Origin: JAZRUF01 sp045636205
Lineage (GTDB): Bacteria > Bacillota > Clostridia > Oscillospirales > JAAYXM01
Length of the DNA stretch: 6,975 nt
NCBI GenBank assembly: GCA_045636205.1
Contig: JAZTXE010000006.1
Coordinates: forward strand, 1-6,975
Direction: 5' to 3'
In this document: positions 1 to 5,949 of the stretch, piece after piece
Position numbering within the stretch: the stretch's first letter is position 1
Layout: each line of letters begins with the position of its first letter
Position numbers and translations under genes: made by a program
Notes under the pieces: generated by a model
The model's input: only the letters and a program-made list of their open reading frames with translations
Databases searched by the model: none
What the model was told of the DNA's origin: nothing

Positions 1-39
1 CTCGCTGACGCTCGACAGCTTCTCCGTCAAGGAGAAGCC
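1..39 (+). repeat. Partial palindromic repeat (type B variant), cut by window edge
   Basis: The segment contains an 8-bp perfect hairpin: GCTTCTCC (18-25), loop GTCAA, GGAGAAGC (31-38). It has the same layout as the type B repeats at 116-162 and 3435-3481: a CTCGCTGACGCTCGACA section resembling their first hairpin region, then a GC..GC-bounded 8-bp stem, then CC. The stem sequence differs on both arms in a compensating way (GCTCCCTC becomes GCTTCTCC). The left end is lost at the window boundary. It is probably a diverged member of the same family. No gene was found in 1-270; the stretch holds this copy, the copies at 46-94 and 116-162, and a weak fragment at 206-220. Confidence 0.6.
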
Positions 40-45
40 TTATTA

Positions 46-94
46 GCCTTCCCCTCACAGGGGAAGGGGGACCGCGTAAGCGGTGGATGAGGTG
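46..94 (+). repeat. Palindromic repeat, type A, copy 1
   Basis: This is a two-hairpin repeat. Hairpin 1 is CCTTCCCCT (47-55), loop CAC, AGGGGAAGG (59-67). Hairpin 2 is CCGC (72-75), loop GTAA, GCGG (80-83). A GGATGAGGTG tail follows. A second copy lies at 1733-1782 in the same orientation. The two agree at every position except the loops of the two hairpins. No U-tract follows, so it is not a standard terminator. It lies downstream of the methyltransferase gene (minus strand) and could help protect or end that transcript, but this is inference. Confidence 0.85.
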
Positions 95-115
95 AGGCTG
101 ACGGGGTGTAAAGAT

Positions 116-162
116 CTCTCCCTCAGTCAGCTTCGCTGACAGCTCCCTCATCAGAGGGAGCC
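116..162 (+). repeat. Palindromic repeat, type B, copy 1
   Basis: This 47-bp element has two hairpins: GTCAGC-TTC-GCTGAC, then GCTCCCTC-ATCA-GAGGGAGC. By hand alignment it matches the reverse complement of 3435-3481 at 46 of 47 positions, and the similarity stops at the element borders (CTCTCCCTC at one end, GGGAGCC at the other). A sharp boundary with near-identity over 3 kb away suggests a discrete dispersed element. No U-tract follows it here. Confidence 0.85.
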
Positions 163-205
163 TATGGATGGCAGACGTGACGTGGGTGCATAGAATTTAC
201 TTTTC

Positions 206-220
206 ACCTCATCAGTCTCG
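206..220 (+). repeat. Possible fragment of the repeat family
   Basis: ACCTCATCAGTCTCGCTGC at about 208-220 joins the GATGAGGT-like tail (complement of the type A ending) to the CTCGCTG section seen at position 1. It looks like a decayed or truncated repeat end between the type B copy and the 3' end of the methyltransferase gene. The match is short and could be chance. Confidence 0.25.
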
Positions 221-270
221 CTGCGGGCGGGATGGCACGGAGGCCCTCCCATACAAAGTAGAAGGCTTTT

Positions 271-1620
271 TTAATTTCGGCGCAGCTGCACGACGCACTC
301 AACATGCCGCGTCGCGGGGAACATATCGACAGGGCATACCGCGGTCAGGGTATAACCGTTCTGGCACAGGAATTTCAAATCGCGCGCGAGCGTCGCCACG
401 TCACATGAGACGTAGACAATCCGCTCAGGTGACATTTTAACCATCGCCTCAAGCCCTTGTGTATCCATGCCCTTGCGCGGCGGGTCCACCACAATTACAT
501 CGGGAGCTTCGCCCTGCTCTGCAAGGTGCGCTGCGGCATCTCCCGCGTCTGAGCATATAAATTCCGCGTTTTCTATGCCGTTTAAGCGCGCATTCTCGCG
601 CGCGTCCTCAATCGCCTCGGGCACTACCTCGATACCCAGCACGCGCGCACATTTTTTGGCTAAGTTTAAGGTAATCGTTCCCGCGCCGCAGTATAAATCC
701 ACCGCGAAGGTCGAGGGAGAAAGCTCTGCATACTCAATGGCTTTTTTATAAAGACGCTCCGCTTGCGCGCGGTTTACCTGATAAAACGCGAGCGGTGAAA
801 TGCGGAAGGTAAGAGAGCACAGTGTATCCTGCCAGTTTACATCCCCGATTATCGGGATTATCTTGTCACCCAGCAGAGTGTTCCCGCGGGTTCTGTTTAT
901 GTTAACGCTTATGTTTTTAAGGCTCGGAATGCGCTCTGCAAGTTCTTTTGCAAGCTCTTCGATGCGCTTTGGCTTTTCTGTCACTACAAGGCAGAGCATA
1001 TCGCCCGCATCCCCGCAACGCAGATATATATTTCTTAAAATGCCCTTGCCGCCTTGCTCGTCATACGCACTTATGCCGTACTTGGGTGCGAGAGTGCACA
1101 CAACGTCACGGATTTCATTCGCGCGCTCCTTCTGGATAAGGCAGTCGGGGGCTACTACAATGTCATGACTGTGGTGGCGGAAAAAGCCGCTTATAATCTG
1201 ACCGTCACGGAAAGATACCGGGAACATACACTTGTTGCGGTAGCGTCCGCGCTCATCCTCCGCGATTATCGGCTCCATCGGCGGGTTTTCAAATGCGCCG
1301 ATACGGCAGAGTGCATCGTGAACACGGCGGGTTTTCAGCCGAAGCTCCTCCGCGCGGCTCATGTGCCACAGGTCACAGCCGCCGCATTTCGGGAAAGCCG
1401 GGCATGCGGGCAAAACCCGCTCCGGCGATCGGGTGAGGATTTCCTCAACCTTGCCGTAGCACAGGGACTTTGTAGCCTTTATTATCTTTACCCTGATTTC
1501 CTCGCCCTCAAGCGCACCCGGGATAAACACCACCTGACCGTCTATACGCGCGACACCCGCGCCCTCGGCGGTATAGCCGTTTATTTTAACCGTATAAATT
1601 TCGTTTTTTGAAAGAGGCAT
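271..1620 (-). CDS. rlmD: 23S rRNA (uracil-5-)-methyltransferase, RlmD/RumA family
   Basis: This 449-residue protein is full length for the TrmA/RumA family, which uses S-adenosylmethionine to make 5-methyluridine in RNA. An N-terminal TRAM RNA-binding domain covers about residues 3-60. Four cysteines at 73, 79, 82 and 160 match the 4Fe-4S ligands of E. coli RumA. The methyltransferase core shows FYQVN (279-283), the SAM loop DLYCGAG (308-314), VDPPRKG (378-384), the catalytic cysteine in SCD (C406) and the general base in HVEC (E441). The start is ATG at 1620, with GGGAG 10 nt upstream. An in-frame ATG at 1695 would add 25 residues but lies upstream of the predicted promoter (1653-1681), and those residues lack family likeness. 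Firmicute relatives may modify U747 and U1939 (RlmCD) or U1939 alone; the sequence does not decide. The gene is transcribed divergently from murD. Confidence 0.95.
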   Translation of the reverse strand: MPLSKNEIYTVKINGYTAEGAGVARIDGQVVFIPGALEGEEIRVKIIKATKSLCYGKVEEILTRSPERVLPACPAFPKCGGCDLWHMSRAEELRLKTRRVHDALCRIGAFENPPMEPIIAEDERGRYRNKCMFPVSFRDGQIISGFFRHHSHDIVVAPDCLIQKERANEIRDVVCTLAPKYGISAYDEQGGKGILRNIYLRCGDAGDMLCLVVTEKPKRIEELAKELAERIPSLKNISVNINRTRGNTLLGDKIIPIIGDVNWQDTLCSLTFRISPLAFYQVNRAQAERLYKKAIEYAELSPSTFAVDLYCGAGTITLNLAKKCARVLGIEVVPEAIEDARENARLNGIENAEFICSDAGDAAAHLAEQGEAPDVIVVDPPRKGMDTQGLEAMVKMSPERIVYVSCDVATLARDLKFLCQNGYTLTAVCPVDMFPATRHVECVVQLRRN

Positions 1621-1652
1621 AAGCCGTACACTCCCGTACATAGTATCAATAT

Positions 1653-1681
1653 ATTTTACCATTTTAAGGCATAAGATGCAA
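1653..1681 (-). promoter_or_regulatory. Predicted sigma-A promoter of the methyltransferase gene
   Basis: On the minus strand, TTGCAT (1681-1676) is followed after 17 bp by TAAAAT (1658-1653). A TGG directly before the -10 box makes an extended -10. Transcription would begin near 1646, giving a leader of about 26 nt before the ATG at 1620. This placement is the main argument against the longer reading frame starting at 1695. Confidence 0.75.
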
Positions 1682-1689
1682 ATAGGTGT

Positions 1690-1718
1690 TTGCACTCATA
1701 TGTGTTATGGAGTATAAT
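1690..1718 (+). promoter_or_regulatory. Predicted sigma-A promoter of murD
   Basis: TTGCAC (1690-1695), a 17-bp spacer and a consensus TATAAT (1713-1718). Transcription would begin near 1725, about 140 nt before the murD start, so the type A repeat at 1733-1782 is transcribed in the leader. No comparably good promoter was seen between the repeat and murD. Confidence 0.75.
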
Positions 1719-1732
1719 AGTATAGAAAAAAT

Positions 1733-1782
1733 GCCTTCCCCTATGTAGGGGAAGGGGGACCGCGTTAGCGGTGGATGAGGTG
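1733..1782 (+). repeat. Palindromic repeat, type A, copy 2 (in murD leader)
   Basis: The first hairpin is a perfect 10-bp inverted repeat, CCTTCCCCTA (1734-1743) and TAGGGGAAGG (1746-1755), around a 2-nt centre. The second is CCGC-GTTA-GCGG (1760-1771). It matches 46-94 except in the two loops (CAC versus ATGT, GTAA versus GTTA). It starts about 8 nt after the predicted murD transcription start, so the murD mRNA would carry a stable hairpin near its 5' end. No U-tract follows, so attenuation by simple termination is not evident. Confidence 0.85.
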
Positions 1783-1866
1783 GCACGTGGGTGCGACGGC
1801 AGTGCTCGCAAACGTTACCCTCTACATTCGGTTATTATATAAATTAAAAGGATGCGGTGAGACAGT

Positions 1867-3243
1867 ATGGCAAGTAAATTTTCAAAATTTCTTGAATATG
1901 TGCGCGGAAAGAGAATAGCGGTCGCGGGTATGGGTGTGTCAAACACGCCGCTCATTCGCCTGCTCCTCGATGCGGGCGCGCAGGTGACGGTTTGCGATAA
2001 AAAAGAATACGCAGAGCTCGATGCGGCTCTGCGCGATGAATTTAAAGCCCGCGGTGCCGAGTTTTGTACGGGTGAGGACTATTTAAAGGGGCTTGACCAC
2101 GAGCTTATATTCAAAACCCCGGGTATGCGCCCGGATATGCCCGAGCTTGAAGCCGCGCGCGTGCGCGGAAGCGTCATAACCTCGGAGATGGATGTCTTCA
2201 TGCACGTATGCCCTGCGCATATCATAGGCGTTACGGGAAGTGACGGCAAGACGACGACCACCACCGTAATCTATGAGCTTTTAAAGGCTGCGGGCAAGAC
2301 CTGCTACATAGGCGGAAACATCGGCACTCCGCTTTTAGACCGCGCGGGCGATATGCGCGAGGATGACTGGGCGGTGCTCGAGCTCTCATCCTTCCAGCTT
2401 ATGACGATGACGCGCTCACCTGAGATTGCGGTTATAACAAACCTGGCTCCAAATCACCTGGATGTGCACACGTCCATGCAGGAGTACACGGATGCCAAGC
2501 GCAATATTTACCTGTCACGCCCCGAGGGCGGACGCGTGGTATTAAACGCGGACAATGACGTAACGCGCGCCCTCTCTCGCGAGGTCGGGGAGGACTGCAC
2601 GCTCTTCTCGCGCCGTGAAGTGCTCCCCAACGGCGTATACTGCCGCGACGGCGAGATTATACGCGGCGGGAGAAAAATCCTCGACTGCGCGGGGATAAAA
2701 ATCCCGGGTATGCACAACGTAGAAAACTACATGGCGGCGATTGCCGCAGTCGGAGATATTGTGCCCGATGAGGTTGTGCGCCGCGTGGCGGGTGAGTTTG
2801 CAGGCGTTGTCCACCGCATGGAGCTTGTGCGCGAAAAGGACGGAGTACGGTATTACAATGACTCTATCGCGTCAAGCCCGTCACGCACGATTGCCGGGCT
2901 TCGCGCGCTTAACACCAAGGTAATCCTGATTGCCGGCGGGTATGACAAGGAGATACCGTTTGACGTATTAGGCCCCGAGGCGGTAAAGTACGTAAAGCGG
3001 CTTATCCTGGTCGGCAAGACCACGCCTAAAATTCGCGCGGCGGTCGAAAAAGCGGACGGGTACTCGCAGGAGAGCATGCCGATACACGAGGTAAAAACCA
3101 TGGATGAGGCGGTCATGACGGCTGCAAAGTATGCAGTAAGCGGCGACATTGTAACCCTCTCACCCGCGTGCGCGTCCTTTGATTTATACGTAAACTTCGC
3201 CGCGCGCGGCGAGCATTTCAAAGAGCTTGTAAACGCGCTGTAA
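1867..3243 (+). CDS. murD: UDP-N-acetylmuramoyl-L-alanine--D-glutamate ligase MurD
   Basis: This 458-residue protein is full length. It is the cytoplasmic ATP-dependent ligase that adds D-glutamate to UDP-MurNAc-L-Ala, the second amino acid step of peptidoglycan precursor synthesis. The N-terminal Rossmann domain shows IAVAGMGVSNTPL (17-29). The central ATPase domain has the P-loop GVTGSDGKTTT (121-131), GGNIGTPLL (149-157), and NHLDVH...DAKRNIY with K211 as the likely carbamylated lysine. MHNVENYMAA (282-291) is the Mur-ligase HNxxN motif. The C-terminal domain shows YYNDSIASSPSRTIAGL (329-345), the clostridial form of the usual NDSKATN loop, then GGYDK (357-361) and LSPACASFDLYVNF (431-444). 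The ATG at 1867 follows GGTGAG by 5 nt. The gene stands alone, not in a dcw cluster with mraY, ftsW or murG. It is read from the promoter at 1690-1718 and ended by the hairpin at 3281-3326. Confidence 0.96.
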   Translation: MASKFSKFLEYVRGKRIAVAGMGVSNTPLIRLLLDAGAQVTVCDKKEYAELDAALRDEFKARGAEFCTGEDYLKGLDHELIFKTPGMRPDMPELEAARVRGSVITSEMDVFMHVCPAHIIGVTGSDGKTTTTTVIYELLKAAGKTCYIGGNIGTPLLDRAGDMREDDWAVLELSSFQLMTMTRSPEIAVITNLAPNHLDVHTSMQEYTDAKRNIYLSRPEGGRVVLNADNDVTRALSREVGEDCTLFSRREVLPNGVYCRDGEIIRGGRKILDCAGIKIPGMHNVENYMAAIAAVGDIVPDEVVRRVAGEFAGVVHRMELVREKDGVRYYNDSIASSPSRTIAGLRALNTKVILIAGGYDKEIPFDVLGPEAVKYVKRLILVGKTTPKIRAAVEKADGYSQESMPIHEVKTMDEAVMTAAKYAVSGDIVTLSPACASFDLYVNFAARGEHFKELVNAL

Positions 3244-3280
3244 GCATGACTGCGCGCAATGCCGATAGTTTTCTTGATAC

Positions 3281-3326
3281 AACAAAACAACACCCTGGGA
3301 ATAAAAACCCAAGGTGTTGTTTTGTT
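3281..3326. terminator. Bidirectional intrinsic terminator between convergent genes
   Basis: AACAAAACAACACC (3281-3294) pairs perfectly with its reverse complement (3313-3326). After one mismatch, TGGG pairs with CCCA around an 8-nt A-rich loop, giving an 18-bp hairpin with a single mismatch. The outer stem is A-rich on one arm and T-rich on the other, so a U-rich 3' end results in either direction. It lies 37 nt after the murD stop and beyond the end of the oppositely oriented DUF559 gene. Confidence 0.88.
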
Positions 3327-3365
3327 ATTGAGCGAATGCGAGACCGAGGGGTAGTCTCTTATATT

Positions 3366-3415
3366 CTCTCCCTCCGTCAGCCTCACGGCTGCCACCTCCC
3401 TCATCAGAGGGAGGC
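3366..3415 (+). repeat. Palindromic repeat, type B, copy 2
   Basis: This 50-bp copy has the order of the other type B elements: CTCTCCCTC, GTCAGCC, hairpin, final stem. Its first hairpin is CAGCC-TCAC-GGCTG. Its second is CCTCCCTC-ATCA-GAGGGAGG, in which the closing G-C pair of the other copies is swapped to C-G. It is more diverged than the 116-162 and 3435-3481 pair. It lies head to head with the copy at 3435-3481, 19 nt away. Confidence 0.8.
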
Positions 3416-3422
3416 TTTTTTT
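3395..3422 (+). terminator. Repeat-derived intrinsic terminator
   Basis: A perfect 8-bp stem, CCTCCCTC (3395-3402) and GAGGGAGG (3407-3414), with loop ATCA, is followed after one C by seven T residues (3416-3422). This is a textbook rho-independent terminator on the plus strand, built from the second hairpin of the type B repeat. It would catch transcripts that pass the first terminator downstream of murD. Confidence 0.75.
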
Positions 3423-3430
3423 ACAGCATT

Positions 3431-3826
3431 TTAAGGCTCCCTCTGATGAGGGAGCTGTCGGCGAAGCTGACTGAGGGAGAGATTTTTAACGGTAAAATCA
3501 ATGTATTCGCATACACCACTAAAATTGTTGTCAATATCCAAATTGCAAATTCGCAGCACTTTTAAATTCATAGCTTCTAATTCTTTTGTGCGGAGTTTAT
3601 CCTTGTCACTTTGCTCGGCAGTGTAGTGGCTTCCGCCGTCAAGTTCAATCACCAGTCCCGCCTTTGCACAATAAAAATCCGCAATGTAATTGCCGATAGC
3701 TTTTTGCCTTTGAAAGCGCATGGGATAATTCCTTAAAAATTCATACCACAGTTTTCGCTCCCAAGGTGTCATGTTTTTTCTTAATTCTTTTGCAAGAGGG
3801 ATGTTTTCTCTGTTGTATTCTTTCAC
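3431..3826 (-). CDS. DUF559 domain protein, Vsr/restriction-endonuclease-like fold
   Basis: This 131-residue protein belongs to the DUF559 family, related in fold to the Vsr very-short-patch repair endonuclease. Family signatures are LAKELRKNMTPWERKLW (11-27), RFQRQKAIGNYIADFYC (37-53), LVIELDGGSHY (58-68) and LKVLRICNLDI (88-98). D50, E61, D63 and H67 are the likely metal and active-site residues. No enzyme activity or target is established for this group; DNA cleavage is inferred from the fold. The start is GTG at 3826, with AGGGG 6 nt upstream and 21 nt after the stop of the peptidase gene, so it may be read from that operon. Residues 116-131 are encoded by the type B repeat at 3435-3481, and the stop falls just outside it. 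GC content of 3481-3826 is about 38% by hand count (132 of 346), against roughly 57% in a sampled murD line, suggesting later arrival. Confidence 0.88.
   Translation of the reverse strand: MKEYNRENIPLAKELRKNMTPWERKLWYEFLRNYPMRFQRQKAIGNYIADFYCAKAGLVIELDGGSHYTAEQSDKDKLRTKELEAMNLKVLRICNLDIDNNFSGVCEYIDFTVKNLSLSQLRRQLPHQREP
3435..3481 (-). repeat. Palindromic repeat, type B, copy 3 (inverted, overlaps gene end)
   Basis: This 47-bp copy lies on the opposite strand to the one at 3366-3415 and matches 116-162 in 46 of 47 positions. The single difference (GCTGAC versus GCCGAC) introduces an A-C mismatch in the first hairpin. The second hairpin, GCTCCCTC-ATCA-GAGGGAGC, is intact. The element is read in frame as the C-terminal tail of the DUF559 protein. 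Confidence 0.85.
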
Positions 3827-3847
3827 TTTCTACCCCTACGTCAAAAT

Positions 3848-4870
3848 TTATCTGTACATCGTTTCGCGGTTTACAAACCGTCTTGCAAGGTCCATTACCG
3901 CGTCGAGCGCTGAAAGGCTTGTCACGCACGCGGGCGAGTGGATATACCGTACAGGCGCGGAGATTGACGCGGTGGGTATACCCCCGCATGATTTATGGAT
4001 AATACCCGCATCGGTTCCGCCTGCGATTACCGTCTTCTGCTGCCACGAGATATTATTTTCATCGGCTATCGCCTTTAAAGTGCGCGCCATGTCACGGTCA
4101 TATATAGTCGAGCGGTCCATCATACCGATTACCGCACCGCCCGAGAGCGTGCAAATCTTATCCGCACCGTCTACTCCGGGCAGGTCCGCGGCGGTGGTTG
4201 ACTCGATTACCAGCGCGAAGTCCGGATTAACACGCGCGGCGGCAACCGTCGCACCGCGCAGTCCGACCTCCTCCTGAACCGTAAAGACGAAATGCGTATC
4301 ATACTCAAGCTCTTCCTCGATTAGCTTTAGCATCACCGCACAGCCGATGCGGTCATCGAGTGCGCGAGCTTTTATATTTTTCCCCATATAGCAGACATCC
4401 GATACAAACACCGCACGCTCACCTATAGAAACAAGTGAGAGCGCACTCTCCTTGGAGTCTGCGCCGATGTCGATAAACAAATCCTCGCATTTAGGCACCT
4501 TCTTGCGCTCGTCCTTGGTGGTAAGATGCACCGCCTTAACGCCGATTACACCCGCAATTTTGCGCTCACCCACCGTAACACGCTTTCCAATCGCAACGCG
4601 GCGGTCCACCCCGCCGACGAATGAGAATTTAAGATAACCCTTATCGTCAATATCACGGATTATAAGTCCTATTTCGTCCATATGCGCGCAGACCATAAGG
4701 CTCTTTTCGCGCGCCTTTTTGCCCTTTTTAAATACAAACAGGTTTCCCATCACGTCCGTATAAAGCTCATCCGCATGTGGCTTTGCCTTCTCCTCGATGT
4801 ACCCGCGCACATCGTCCTCCCAGCCTGACACACCGTCAAGCGCACAAAGCGCCTCTAAATATTTAAGCAT
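3848..4870 (-). CDS. M42 family metallopeptidase (second of tandem pair)
   Basis: This 340-residue protein is full length for peptidase family M42 (glutamyl aminopeptidase/FrvX/TET type). These are cytoplasmic two-metal aminopeptidases that usually form large dodecamers and trim short peptides. By family alignment the ligands are H63 (AHMDE), D172 (ALDDR), E201 with general base E200 (QEEVG), E223 (VIEST) and H311 (YIHSP). The E223 position is Asp in its neighbour; the IESTTAADLPG form is a common M42 subgroup. The start is ATG at 4870, with AAGGAG 10 nt upstream inside the end of the preceding gene. A longer frame to 4933 would lie wholly within that gene and adds non-family residues. The start overlaps the upstream stop by 8 nt, which suggests translational coupling. 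Substrate preference cannot be read from the sequence. Confidence 0.93.
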   Translation of the reverse strand: MLKYLEALCALDGVSGWEDDVRGYIEEKAKPHADELYTDVMGNLFVFKKGKKAREKSLMVCAHMDEIGLIIRDIDDKGYLKFSFVGGVDRRVAIGKRVTVGERKIAGVIGVKAVHLTTKDERKKVPKCEDLFIDIGADSKESALSLVSIGERAVFVSDVCYMGKNIKARALDDRIGCAVMLKLIEEELEYDTHFVFTVQEEVGLRGATVAAARVNPDFALVIESTTAADLPGVDGADKICTLSGGAVIGMMDRSTIYDRDMARTLKAIADENNISWQQKTVIAGGTDAGIIHKSCGGIPTASISAPVRYIHSPACVTSLSALDAVMDLARRFVNRETMYR

Positions 4871-5906
4871 TGCATTCACGCTCCTTTTCGGATACTTTTC
4901 GGCAGAACTCCGCGGCAAGCCGCGCGGTAGCATCTAAGTCATGCTCTGCAAGCACCTCGCACGGCGTGTGCATATACCGAAGCGGGATGGAGAGAAGTGC
5001 GGTGGCTATCCCATTTCGGGATACCTGAATCGGCCACGCGTCCGTGCCGCTCTCACCCGCGCACACCTCAACCGTATAGTCAATATTATGCTCCTTTGCA
5101 AGGCTTATGAGCATGTCGGACAGGCGGCGGTCAAAGTTCGGACCCACGCCGATTGACGTACCGCTCTTTAAATCAAACGTCAGCGCCTTGCCCGAGTCCG
5201 GCGTCGTGCCGTGGGTTACGTCCACCGCAAGCGCGTACTTCGGGTTTATGTTGTAGCTCGCGGTCGTCGCACCGCGGCAGCCGACCTCCTCCTGAACACT
5301 CGCGCACAGGGTAATATCAACCGATAGCTCATCGTCCCTTAAAAGCTCTATCGCGCGGAGAAGTGACGCAAGCCCTGCGCGGTCGTCCATTGCTCTGCCG
5401 CAGATTAAACGGTTCTCAAGCCGACAAATGTCCGACTTAAAGACCATCGGCGTGCCTGCGGGTACAAGGCTCTTTGCCTCATCCTCGGAAAGCCCCGCAT
5501 CCACGTATAATTTCTCGCGCGCAAATGCCTCCTCCATCTCAGACTCGGAGAGCACATGCGGCGGCAGGCAGGTGATTACACCTGAAATCTGCGGGTCGGA
5601 GAGTATGATAACCTCGCGTGCGGGAAGAACGCGCGGGTCCACCCCGCCTAATGTATCAAACTTTAAAAAGCCGTCCTTGTGGTCGGTGACAATGAGGCCT
5701 ATCTCGTCAAAATGCGCGTCAAGCATTACGGTGGGCGCACCCTCAATACCGCATGCGCGGTGACCGTATACGTTTCCCATCACGTCGCGCTCGACTTTAA
5801 GACCTGCGTTTTTCATGAGTGCCTCTACGGTATCCGCAGCACCGACTTCAAAGCCTGACGCGGACGGTATCTCGCACAGGGTTTTGACTGTATCAAAAAA
5901 ATCCAT
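4863..5906 (-). CDS. M42 family metallopeptidase (first of tandem pair)
   Basis: This 347-residue M42 peptidase is the first gene of the operon. By alignment with the family the metal ligands are H65 (DAHFDE), D174 (AMDDR), E207 with general base E206 (QEEVG), D229 (AVDVTHG) and H313 (YMHTP); all are present. SGTDAWPIQVSRNGI (286-300) is the substrate-pocket segment conserved in the family. The protein is clearly paralogous to the next gene but well diverged from it, so the pair may differ in the N-terminal residue preferred or may co-assemble. No signal peptide is present, so it is cytoplasmic. ATG at 5906 is preceded by GGAAGGG with 8 nt spacing. A promoter lies at 5955-5984. Confidence 0.93.
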   Translation of the reverse strand: MDFFDTVKTLCEIPSASGFEVGAADTVEALMKNAGLKVERDVMGNVYGHRACGIEGAPTVMLDAHFDEIGLIVTDHKDGFLKFDTLGGVDPRVLPAREVIILSDPQISGVITCLPPHVLSESEMEEAFAREKLYVDAGLSEDEAKSLVPAGTPMVFKSDICRLENRLICGRAMDDRAGLASLLRAIELLRDDELSVDITLCASVQEEVGCRGATTASYNINPKYALAVDVTHGTTPDSGKALTFDLKSGTSIGVGPNFDRRLSDMLISLAKEHNIDYTVEVCAGESGTDAWPIQVSRNGIATALLSIPLRYMHTPCEVLAEHDLDATARLAAEFCRKVSEKERECNA

Positions 5907-5949
5907 CTTTTGTTCCCTTCCTTATATGTTTAACTCATCTGATCAATAT

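Noticed and set aside
1..162. CRISPR array
   Set aside because: Repeated units are few, differ in sequence, are not evenly spaced, and are themselves two-hairpin palindromes. No spacers of constant length or cas genes are present.
168..440. 90-codon plus-strand open frame starting in the repeat cluster
   Set aside because: It has no ribosome binding site, composition is low in hydrophobic residues and rich in Arg, and it runs antisense into the methyltransferase gene end.
1054..1611. 185-codon plus-strand open frame opposite the methyltransferase gene
   Set aside because: It is antisense to a fully motif-supported gene, has no recognisable domain, and arises from the codon bias of the GC-rich gene on the other strand.
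1621..1695. N-terminal extension of the methyltransferase to an ATG at 1695
   Set aside because: The extra 25 residues are unlike the family, no ribosome binding site is seen upstream of 1695, and the segment contains a good promoter that would start transcription inside it.
1783..1800. Shared ACGTGGGTGC between the murD leader and 180-190 as part of the repeat
   Set aside because: Only 10 bases match, and their distance to the nearest repeat differs in the two places, so they are not convincingly part of the element.
2853..3404. 183-codon minus-strand open frame over the murD 3' end
   Set aside because: It is antisense to conserved MurD motifs, crosses the strong terminator hairpin, and shows no family likeness.
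4871..4933. N-terminal extension of the second peptidase to 4933
   Set aside because: It would lie wholly inside the first peptidase gene in another frame. M42 proteins begin close to the MLKYLEALCAL segment at 4870, which has AAGGAG at proper spacing.
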